From: an uncultured Maribacter sp. | GTDB lineage: Bacteria; Bacteroidota; Bacteroidia; Flavobacteriales; Flavobacteriaceae | DNA: 64,000 nt | Reading direction: 5' to 3' | Assembly: GCF_947500405.1 (NCBI RefSeq) | Contig: NZ_CANMRY010000004.1 | Span: 186,001-250,000 of the forward strand | In this document: in pieces, positions 50,974 through 58,001 of the stretch | Position numbering within the stretch: the stretch's first letter is position 1 | How the letters are laid out: each line of letters starts with the position of its first letter | The notes under the pieces: generated by a model | What the model was told of the DNA's origin: nothing | Databases searched by the model: none | What the model saw: only the letters and a program-made list of their open reading frames with translations | Program-made: the position numbers and the translations under genes

Positions 50974-52496
50974 AAATAGAAGATATAACCAATATAGAAC
51001 TTAAGTTCTTGAATTTAGATGATTATCAAGAGCTTAAAAGTGCTATGATATCTGTATATTCTAATATGCCTGGGGCATATTGGAAAGAAAAACACATACA
51101 ATCTTTAATAAACAAATTTCCAGAAGGGCAAGTTGTTATAAAAATTAATGGAGAATTAGCTGGTGTAGCATTATCTATAATAGTTGACTATGATAAGTTT
51201 AATGAGGAGCATACGTATGAGCAAATTACAGGAAACTATTCGTTTAACACACATGATAATGATGGCGATGTTTTATACGGAATAGAAGTTTTTATAAAAC
51301 CGCAGTTTAGAGGATTGCGCTTAGGACGTAGATTATATGATTATCGTAAGGAATTATGTGAAAAGCTTAATCTAAAAAGTATCGTTTTTGGAGGTAGAAT
51401 GCCTAATTTTCATAACTATTCTGCAGAACTAACAGCTAAAGAATATATAGCAAAAGTTAAAAGAAAAGAAATAGCAGATCCTGTTTTAAACTTTCAGATA
51501 AGTAATGATTTTCATCCGGCAAAAGTAATGCGTGGTTATTTAGAAGGCGATAAAGCATCTAAAGATTTTGCAATACTTATGGAGTGGGATAATATTTATT
51601 ATCAAAAGCCATCAAAAAAAGCAGCTACAAAAAAGAAAGTTATACGTCTTGGTTTAATACAATGGCAAATGCGTCCTTATAAAGATTTAGAAGCTTTATT
51701 AGAGCAGGCAGAATATTTTATAGATGCTGTATCTGGTTATAGGTCAGATTTTGCACTTTTTCCAGAGTTTTTTAATGCACCTTTAATGGCAAAAGATAAC
51801 CATTTATCTACACCAGATGCTATTAGAGAATTGGCAAAACATACTAATGCAATAGTGCAAAAATTTTCAGAATTTTCTATTTCTTATAACATAAATATTA
51901 TAACGGGTAGTATGCCACAAGTTATAGGTGGTAGGTTATATAATGTTGGTTATTTATGTAGAAGAGATGGTAGTACAGAAAGGTATGAGAAATTGCACGT
52001 AACCCCAGATGAAGCTAAAGTCTGGGGTATGCAAGGAGGCACACAATTAAAAGCTTTTGATACCGATTGTGGTAAAATAGGAATACTAATTTGTTATGAT
52101 TCTGAATTTCCAGAATTAAGTAGGTTACTTGCAGATGAAGGTATGGATATTTTGTTTGTACCTTTTTTAACAGACACCCAAAATGGGTATTCTAGAGTTC
52201 GTAACTGTGCGCGTGCCAGAGCTATAGAAAATGAATGTTATGTTGCTATTGCCGGTAGTGTTGGTAACTTGCCTAATGTGCAAAATATGGATATACAATT
52301 TGCGCAATCTATGGTGTTTACACCTTGCGATTTTTCTTTTCCTACCAATGGTATTAAAGCAGAGGCAACCCCAAATACCGAAATGATTTTAATTGCCGAT
52401 GTAGATATAGATTTACTTAGAGAATTAAACCAATTTGGCGCAGTTCGTAACTTAAAAGACCGTAGAAAAGATATTTTTGAATTACGTAAAAAATAG
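50970..52496 (+). CDS. GNAT acetyltransferase - carbon-nitrogen hydrolase fusion
   Basis: 508 residues. The first about 215 are a GNAT domain with IEVFIKPQFRGLRLGRRLYDYR (Q-x-x-G-x-G-type CoA loop). From about 222 the nitrilase fold begins (RLGLIQWQMRP) with the triad Glu near 269 (FPEFF), Lys near 340 (EKLHV) and Cys near 375 (ICYDSEFPE). Such a fusion can transfer an acyl group with one half and hydrolyse an amide with the other. In this operon the substrates are likely polyamines or their carbamoyl/acetyl forms. Translation is coupled to the acidic protein by a four-base overlap. Confidence 0.85.
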   Translation: MKIEDITNIELKFLNLDDYQELKSAMISVYSNMPGAYWKEKHIQSLINKFPEGQVVIKINGELAGVALSIIVDYDKFNEEHTYEQITGNYSFNTHDNDGDVLYGIEVFIKPQFRGLRLGRRLYDYRKELCEKLNLKSIVFGGRMPNFHNYSAELTAKEYIAKVKRKEIADPVLNFQISNDFHPAKVMRGYLEGDKASKDFAILMEWDNIYYQKPSKKAATKKKVIRLGLIQWQMRPYKDLEALLEQAEYFIDAVSGYRSDFALFPEFFNAPLMAKDNHLSTPDAIRELAKHTNAIVQKFSEFSISYNINIITGSMPQVIGGRLYNVGYLCRRDGSTERYEKLHVTPDEAKVWGMQGGTQLKAFDTDCGKIGILICYDSEFPELSRLLADEGMDILFVPFLTDTQNGYSRVRNCARARAIENECYVAIAGSVGNLPNVQNMDIQFAQSMVFTPCDFSFPTNGIKAEATPNTEMILIADVDIDLLRELNQFGAVRNLKDRRKDIFELRKK

Positions 52497-52505
52497 CATT
52501 TAAAT

Positions 52506-53471
52506 TTACCCTTTAATTACATTAACGGGTTTGTTATCCAGGTAGGCTTCTAAATTATGTATAGCAGTTTGTAATAAACGAGCTCTAGATTCTTTAGGAG
52601 CCCATGCTATATGTGGTGTAATTATACAATTTTTAGCCCCTAAAAGAGGGTTTGTTTTTTCTATAGGCTCTACAGAAACAACATCTAAAGCAGCACCAGA
52701 AACTTTACCATTTTCTAAAGCTAATTTTAAATCTTCCTCTATCACTAATTGTCCTCTAGAAGTATTAATAATTTTAACACCATCTTTCATTTTAGAAATG
52801 TTTTTGGTATTTATAATGCCTTGGGTTTCTGGGAATAAAGGACAGTGAAGACTAATAAAGTCAGACTCTTTTAATAGAACATCCAATGAGACAAATTTAC
52901 ATGTACTAGTTTCTAATTCTGGTTTTTTGGTTCTACTATAGGTAATAACTTGCATTCCAAAGGCTTGCGCTAACTTTGCTGTAGCTTGTCCAATAGTGCC
53001 AAAACCAATAATCCCAAAAGTTTTTCCGGCAAGTTCTATCAAAGGAGTTTTCCAAAAGCTAAAGTTTCCATTTTTTGTCCATTCACCATCATGTACAGCG
53101 TTAGAATGTAAACCAGTATTATGGCACATTTCTAGTAATAGTGCCATAGTCATTTGTGCTACAGAGGTAGTGCTATATGCAGGTACATTAGTTACGATAA
53201 TACCTTTGTTTATTGCAGCAGTAATATCTACTACATTATAACCTGTAGCTAAAACACCTATATATTTTATGCAGGGAGCATTATTAATAACCTCTTTTGG
53301 TAAAGGGGTTTTGTTAGTGAAAATTATAGAAGCATTACCAATAGTTTTTAAAACACTTTTAGGATCTACAGGAGTGCGCTCATGAACAGTTACATTCCCT
53401 AACTTTTTTATATTATCCCAACTTAAATCGCCAGGGTTAAGTGTATATCCATCTAAAACTACAATTTCCAT
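52506..53471 (-). CDS. D-2-hydroxyacid dehydrogenase (glycerate dehydrogenase-like)
   Basis: 321 residues. NAD-binding loop GIIGFGTIGQATAKLAQAFGMQV, followed by the RTKK segment. The catalytic set is R in NTSRGQLV, E in DVVSVEPIEKTNPL, and H in ITPHIAWAP. The pattern (VFTNKTPLPKEVI, then YIGVLATGYNVVD) resembles hydroxypyruvate reductase/glycerate dehydrogenase. It acts in the cytoplasm on a 2-hydroxy acid; the exact substrate is not fixed by sequence. It is convergent with the polyamine operon with only nine bases between stops. Confidence 0.88.
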   Translation of the reverse strand: MEIVVLDGYTLNPGDLSWDNIKKLGNVTVHERTPVDPKSVLKTIGNASIIFTNKTPLPKEVINNAPCIKYIGVLATGYNVVDITAAINKGIIVTNVPAYSTTSVAQMTMALLLEMCHNTGLHSNAVHDGEWTKNGNFSFWKTPLIELAGKTFGIIGFGTIGQATAKLAQAFGMQVITYSRTKKPELETSTCKFVSLDVLLKESDFISLHCPLFPETQGIINTKNISKMKDGVKIINTSRGQLVIEEDLKLALENGKVSGAALDVVSVEPIEKTNPLLGAKNCIITPHIAWAPKESRARLLQTAIHNLEAYLDNKPVNVIKG

Positions 53472-53646
53472 ATATTTTATTTACATATAAAGATAATGTA
53501 AAGCTAGCGTAGCTTAAAATAAGCTGTTATTTTTATTTTTGAAAGCAATAGAAACAAAAGAATAATAGTTAGATTGTTATTTAAGAAAAAGCTAAAATCA
53601 GAAGAATAGTGGTATATGGGTTTGGGATTTATAAATATTAGCACTT

Positions 53647-53982
53647 ATGAAACTAACTAAATTACTAGAAATAGGAGCAGAGGGAGGTGCAATTAGTTTA
53701 TGTAAAGTAAATGATAAAGAGAAAATCGCATACTTTTACACGGTAGATGAAATGGATTACAATTTAGAAGATTTTTCTGCAATACAAACAGGGAGTACTG
53801 CTTTCAGTACATTTATGGCTGCTTACAATGCACTTTTAAAAAAATATCCATTTATATATAGATTATACCCGTTATACATACACTCAGAAATTAAAACATT
53901 TATTTTATCAGAATTTAAAGTAGCAAATAATGATGGTACTAAAAATTATTCTTATAGCTATTGGTTAGAAAAATTAATGTAA
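53647..53982 (+). CDS. Hypothetical protein
   Basis: 111 residues with no signal peptide or membrane helix. The opening MKLTKLLEIGAEGGAISLCKV and the later GSTAFSTFMAAYNALLKKYP suggest a small alpha/beta fold. The C-terminal half is rich in aromatic residues (YPFIYRLYPLYIH, YSYSYWLEKLM). No family was recognised. It stands alone, with the stop of the divergent dehydrogenase promoter region upstream and a hemerythrin gene convergent to it. Confidence 0.6.
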   Translation: MKLTKLLEIGAEGGAISLCKVNDKEKIAYFYTVDEMDYNLEDFSAIQTGSTAFSTFMAAYNALLKKYPFIYRLYPLYIHSEIKTFILSEFKVANNDGTKNYSYSYWLEKLM

Positions 53983-54082
53983 ATATTTAAAGATCCGTTT
54001 TATATGTTTTTTTTAAATAAGCTACCCACAAAGTTTATAAAATATAAATCACTTGTTTATAATTTATTATTGAAAAATGGTG

Positions 54083-54811
54083 TTAATTACTGCTCTCTAA
54101 TTTTATTTGTTGCTCTAGTTCATAGAGTTTGCTAATTAATACTTTATCCTCTATAAATGCGTGTATTTCTAAATCTTGCGCAAAGTTTTTTAATTGTTCT
54201 AACAAAATTCTATACGAGGTTTCGTTTGTTTTTGGAGGAGAATATTGCCCTAAAATATTGGTGATATTTGCTAAATCTTCCGTAGTACTAGCATGGGTAT
54301 CCACAAAATCTTTAATCGAATTTTGTTGTAAAAAATCGATAAAAAAAGAACTATTTTTCTTAAAAAATACAGCTTTGTAAAGATTGCTTCCATAAGAAAA
54401 TATACCACTTTCTTCTTCTTTAAAATGTGCTTCTAAATCTACCTTATACTTAAAATAAAATTTATATAGAATTTCTAAAAGCGGGTGTTCCTTATCGTAA
54501 TTAAGTAGTAGTTGGGTAATACTTTGTCCTATTTCTGGCACTATTTTTTCGGAATAATAGGTATGCGAACGTGTTAAGTAATCTAGAATAATAGGAACAG
54601 AGTAGGAGTTAAACTGCTCTACCGTTGGTTCTTTATAAGAACAAAAAACGTTTAGAACTTCAACTAAAAAATTAGGATTTATTTCTTTAAGAGCCGTGTT
54701 CATAGTAATTTTTTCTACACTATGGGCATTTATATTAAATCTATTAAAAATATGTTCTGTTATTCGGCTTTGTTTTAAAACATCAGAAGGTGATGTATAG
54801 GTTGTTATCAT
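54083..54811 (-). CDS. Hemerythrin-domain protein (ScdA/Ric-like)
   Basis: 242 residues. The N-terminal about 75 residues (SPSDVLKQSRITEHIFNRFNINAHSVEKITMNTAL) resemble the DUF542 part of ScdA/YtfE iron-sulfur repair proteins, although its usual cysteine (in the AxxLFxxxGIDYCC region) is missing. A four-helix hemerythrin domain follows, with ligands LTRSHTYY, EAHFKEEE, FVDTHAST and EIHAFIED (HxxxE pattern). It probably binds a di-iron centre that senses or handles NO or O2. It diverges from a small cysteine-containing gene. Confidence 0.8.
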   Translation of the reverse strand: MITTYTSPSDVLKQSRITEHIFNRFNINAHSVEKITMNTALKEINPNFLVEVLNVFCSYKEPTVEQFNSYSVPIILDYLTRSHTYYSEKIVPEIGQSITQLLLNYDKEHPLLEILYKFYFKYKVDLEAHFKEEESGIFSYGSNLYKAVFFKKNSSFFIDFLQQNSIKDFVDTHASTTEDLANITNILGQYSPPKTNETSYRILLEQLKNFAQDLEIHAFIEDKVLISKLYELEQQIKLESSN

Positions 54812-54892
54812 GCTTTGTTATTTTGTGTACTATTTTTTGCTATTCTTATTTGGAATAAATAAAAATAAGAAATACTTTCGGTAAAGTTATTA

Positions 54893-54903
54893 AGAATCAT
54901 TCT
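54893..54903. promoter_or_regulatory. Short inverted repeat AGAAT-C-ATTCT
   Basis: An 11-base perfect inverted repeat in the divergent region between the hemerythrin gene (54811) and the 115-residue gene (54946). It could be an operator half-site pair; it does not match a full Fur or FNR box. Confidence 0.3.
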
Positions 54904-54945
54904 AATTAATAGAATTTTTAGAAATAAATAATTTAAATAGTACGT

Positions 54946-55293
54946 ATGGAATTAATATATAAGAATAAGTATGGGAGTAGTTTTAGCATGGATAATGTGT
55001 CTAATGCTAAATGTATGGTGCAATTAGTAATTGGGTCTATAGGTATATTTATGTCGGAGTATGAGCTTAATAATCTCTTAGAGATTGTAAAAAACTCTCA
55101 TGAACCCTGTACGTGTGAAATTTGTGATGGAGATAAGTGTAATAAAATATGGACAACCAATAGTTTAATAGATATTTGCATTAAAGTTGATGATATTATT
55201 TTAGAATTACTAGAGGATTTAATTCAAGGAACCCTTTTTATTTTAAATATGAAAACAACCCTAGAGGAGAATAAAATAATGGATTATAAATAA
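54946..55293 (+). CDS. Hypothetical protein with a CxCxxC cluster
   Basis: 115 residues. The core is VQLVIGSIGIFMSEYELNNLLEIVK, followed by the cysteine cluster EPCTCEICDGDKCNKIW (four cysteines within 11 residues: C-x-C-x2-C-x4-C). A helical C-terminus follows. The cluster could bind iron or zinc. No family was recognised. It sits head to head with the hemerythrin gene, and a short inverted repeat lies between, so a shared NO/O2 or metal response is conceivable. Confidence 0.65.
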   Translation: MELIYKNKYGSSFSMDNVSNAKCMVQLVIGSIGIFMSEYELNNLLEIVKNSHEPCTCEICDGDKCNKIWTTNSLIDICIKVDDIILELLEDLIQGTLFILNMKTTLEENKIMDYK

Positions 55294-55418
55294 GAGTACA
55301 TATTATATGTTATAAATCTTCTTGTTGTTTAGCTTTTTCTTAAAAAAATGTGAAGCAACAATATTTTAATATAAAATACATTATAGATAGCATAATAATT
55401 AAAAAATGCTATTTACAG

Positions 55419-55571
55419 ATGAATAAAATAGAGATAAATAACAATGTAGAAGAGTTAGAGCGTATTTCTACATTTCTTAAAAACAACCACATAAAACACG
55501 ATGTTGTTGAAAATAGAAATAACCATCTTAGCTTAGAAGAATTAGTAGGGAGCATTAATTTTCCTATTTAA
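55419..55571 (+). CDS. Small hypothetical protein, 50 residues
   Basis: The likely product starts MNKIEINNNVEELERISTFL and ends LSLEELVGSINFPI; it is mainly helical, with no membrane segment. A GTG at 55350 would add 23 hydrophobic residues, but the ATG at 55419 gives a more natural start. The stop is followed about 40 bases on by a strong hairpin terminator, which supports transcription of this stretch. The function is unknown. Confidence 0.5.
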   Translation: MNKIEINNNVEELERISTFLKNNHIKHDVVENRNNHLSLEELVGSINFPI

Positions 55572-55609
55572 AGTGTAGCGTTATTTCTAAAATTTTAATT
55601 TTATAGGAT

Positions 55610-55643
55610 CCCAAAAACTACTTGTGTTTTTGGGGTTTTCTTT
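55610..55643 (+). terminator. Terminator at the left border of the accessory island
   Basis: CCCAAAAAC (55610-55618), a TACTTGT loop and GTTTTTGGGG (55626-55635), followed by a T-rich run. It ends the rightward transcript before the minus-strand island. Confidence 0.85.
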
Positions 55644-55750
55644 TTTAGTTAGGGTTTTATGATACAATAAGCTATAGCCTTAAAGGCAAAACAAAAAAGC
55701 TAAACTTGCTAGGTGAGCGAGAGGGTTTTGAGGTACGAAAAAACTGGGTT

Positions 55751-55760
55751 TTGGGTTGTG
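55751..55760 (+). repeat. TTGGGTTGTG direct repeat, left copy
   Basis: The 10-mer occurs in a G/T-rich context just left of the accessory genes and again in the same orientation at 63742-63751, right of mod. Together the two bracket the whole island. It could be a remnant of an integration site. Confidence 0.4.
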
Positions 55761-55771
55761 GGGACTTGCTA

Positions 55772-56245
55772 TTACTTATCGTTCATTTCCTGAACTTTAA
55801 TACTTATTTCTGTTAGACCAGATTTATCTTCTTCTTTTGTTATTAACGAAATATAATGAGCGTCATTACTATTTGCATCACCAATTATTATTTCATCTTT
55901 CACAAAATTAGTAACATCTACAAAATCCAAAATACTACTAAATAAATTGCTTCTATATGCTTGTGGTGACATTCCTTGATGTCTTTCTGATATAAAAATA
56001 TCATCACTACTATGGTCGCAATAATAATATAAGACAACCTTATTGTTATTTAAGAAATCTCTAACTATACGTGAAATAGCAATTAAATCTCTCAACCCAA
56101 TAGCTTCATCTTTAGCTTCAACTAAAATAAGAGAAACGTCTATTACAGGAATAGAAAAATCTTCTTGTGATTCAAACTCTTTAAAATTTATAAGGAATTG
56201 ACTGCCTACAGAACTTGTGTAAGGAACAACAATATCGTCAGCCAT
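55772..56245 (-). CDS. Hypothetical protein of the small gene pair in the RM island
   Basis: 157 residues starting MADDIVVPYTSSVGSQFLINF. Landmarks are DFSIPVIDVSLILVEAKDEAIGLRDLIAI, VVLYYYCDH, ISERHQGMSPQAYRSNLF and DANSNDAHYISLITKE. No signal peptide or membrane segment; an alpha/beta fold is likely. It starts nine bases after the stop of a 42-residue gene, and the pair has its own promoter. It lies downstream of the DUF2779 gene. No family or catalytic motif was recognised, although DHSSDD and the RHQGM block could be functional. Confidence 0.72.
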   Translation of the reverse strand: MADDIVVPYTSSVGSQFLINFKEFESQEDFSIPVIDVSLILVEAKDEAIGLRDLIAISRIVRDFLNNNKVVLYYYCDHSSDDIFISERHQGMSPQAYRSNLFSSILDFVDVTNFVKDEIIIGDANSNDAHYISLITKEEDKSGLTEISIKVQEMNDK

Positions 56246-56254
56246 TAAACTATA

Positions 56255-56383
56255 CTATTTAAAGTATTGCTCTTTTTTAGAAAGTAATTCTTTTTTTGTT
56301 TTCTCTTTATTTTCTTTAAGAGTTTTAACAAAAGAAAGTAGCCTTTCAGAAGGTTTGTTTATATGTAATGTTTTAGTATTCAT
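56255..56383 (-). CDS. 42-residue basic, helical small protein
   Basis: A short minus-strand gene: MNTKTLHINKPSERLLSFVK then TLKENKEKTKKELLSKKEQYFK. It is highly charged and predicted to be one amphipathic helix after a short N-terminal strand (TKTLHI). It starts just downstream of a full -33/-7 promoter (56402-56432) and stops nine bases before the 157-residue gene. This is the layout of a small antitoxin, adaptor or leader gene paired with a larger one. The reading frame, tight spacing and promoter together support that it is real. Confidence 0.65.
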   Translation of the reverse strand: MNTKTLHINKPSERLLSFVKTLKENKEKTKKELLSKKEQYFK

Positions 56384-56401
56384 AACTATATTACGATGAT
56401 A

Positions 56402-56432
56402 CAAAGGTATAATTTTATTTAATATATACAAA
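56402..56432 (-). promoter_or_regulatory. Full Bacteroidota promoter of the small gene pair
   Basis: On the minus strand TTTG (56429-56432) and TACCTTTG (56402-56409) are 19 bases apart, matching the -33/-7 consensus. The start codon at 56383 lies 18 bases downstream of the -7 box. This makes the 42/157-residue pair independently transcribed from mod-res-DUF2779. Confidence 0.7.
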
Positions 56433-56523
56433 ACTCATACCATTTATAACTATATCAGCTATTTATATAACGTACTATTTATTAATTTATTAGACGTATT
56501 AATAAGTCTAAAGTTACAATTTA

Positions 56524-57999
56524 TTATAAGTATTGAAGTAAAACCTCGTATATCTTAACCATTGCCAACGTATCTAATTCGCAATAGTCTAAAAGGTTTT
56601 TTCTTGTTGCTTCTATATCTTCATTAAAGTTTGGGTCTAAAACCATTCTGCCCCAAGTATCTAATGCCATAGTACCATTATTAACATCTAAATCTGAATA
56701 GCTTATATCTGGACATAATACTGGCAATACTTTTTTAATAGAACTTGAACCGTGAAAACGATAGTCTATGTAGTCTTTTTTGAAAATCGTCTCTAAATCA
56801 AACGTATGCTCATTAATGTAAGTTAGATAATTGGTAAACTGTGGCAACCATTCTATTAAGTCTTTATTTCTTCCTATTTCAAAACTTGCGTGCCACGATA
56901 CAAATGTTCCTGTGCTTCCTGTAAAGTCTTGCATTGCTTGTAACATACCTATTGGCATCTGCATTGTATCTAATAAATATTCAAAATGCGTTAGCGTATT
57001 GTCTTCTGTTAGTGTGTGAATAGATACTTGAAAGGTTAAATGTTTATGTGGACTTAAACCATCTAATCTTGGGATAGCACTTGCATAGGTTTCATAATCT
57101 ATAAAATGTAATGGAAACTTTAATTTATCTAACTCTCTTTTGATATTAGACTGATTGATTATAGGTTGCTCTTGTTTTACAGATGCTACTTGGGTTTGCT
57201 GATTTACATTTAACGCAAAATCTAAAGGAATATCAATGATTGCTAATTGCTCATTATCTGCTAATAAACCTATTTTTTTTGCTGAAATACGACCTATTTC
57301 ATAAATACTATAATCTGGAATTGTGGTATTAAAATACTTGAATGCATCACAATGATTAGACCTTGTTTTGTGTTTACAAGAACATACGGTTTCATTAATT
57401 AGTTCTTTATTTATAAAATTAGAACCTGCATTTATTTGATTGACTACACTTGAATATATCCCATCTACTGCTTCTGTTACATCAGTAATTTCTAACAACT
57501 CATTAGCTACAATATCACCTTGCTTAATATAATCTTTGTTTAAATGGATAATAGACACTTTAGAAACTATGTAACCACATTCTGTAAGTACATACTTCTG
57601 AAAACACGCATCTTCTATTTGTCTATGCTTTCTATCTTTTTTTATTGAGGTAGATGATTTTACTTCATAAATATGCCACGTAGCATCTTCTAAACGCTCT
57701 AATATATCTATACGTGCAAATACGTCCTTATTGGTGCTAAATGATGGCTGAAAATAAACGTTATGCGTATCTGTTAATGCGTTTTGAGTTCCTGTAGGAC
57801 TGCCATATTCTGGTAAGTCTAAACCATTTGTAAATAATTGTTTTGCATAGGCTTCTACTTCATAACCCTCATTAATTAATTTCTCTGCAAATAAAGAAAA
57901 CTCACCTTTAGGGTATACCTGTGGTTTATTTTTTAATAACCATATAGATTCTGGACAATCTAAATAATACTTAAAATCTGTTTTGGTGAGTTGATGCAT
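56524..57999 (-). CDS. DUF2779 protein: Cas4/RecB-like nuclease plus RNase H-fold exonuclease
   Basis: 491 residues. The N-terminal half is a PD-(D/E)XK nuclease of the RecB/Cas4 type: LTKTDFKYYLDCPESIWLL opening, FARIDIL, then E-V-K-S-S near 110 as the catalytic E-x-K, and a QKYVL block. Four cysteines near 208-220 (CSCKHKTRSNHC plus the early C15) may hold an Fe-S cluster as in Cas4. The C-terminal half resembles a DnaQ-like exonuclease: FIDYETYASAIP near 300 (D-x-E), FVSWHASFE, and YCELDTLAM near 472. The start overlaps closely with the res stop (two bases between), so it is translated from the same operon as the type III RM genes. Confidence 0.82.
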   Translation of the reverse strand: MHQLTKTDFKYYLDCPESIWLLKNKPQVYPKGEFSLFAEKLINEGYEVEAYAKQLFTNGLDLPEYGSPTGTQNALTDTHNVYFQPSFSTNKDVFARIDILERLEDATWHIYEVKSSTSIKKDRKHRQIEDACFQKYVLTECGYIVSKVSIIHLNKDYIKQGDIVANELLEITDVTEAVDGIYSSVVNQINAGSNFINKELINETVCSCKHKTRSNHCDAFKYFNTTIPDYSIYEIGRISAKKIGLLADNEQLAIIDIPLDFALNVNQQTQVASVKQEQPIINQSNIKRELDKLKFPLHFIDYETYASAIPRLDGLSPHKHLTFQVSIHTLTEDNTLTHFEYLLDTMQMPIGMLQAMQDFTGSTGTFVSWHASFEIGRNKDLIEWLPQFTNYLTYINEHTFDLETIFKKDYIDYRFHGSSSIKKVLPVLCPDISYSDLDVNNGTMALDTWGRMVLDPNFNEDIEATRKNLLDYCELDTLAMVKIYEVLLQYL

Positions 58000-58001
58000 A
58001 A

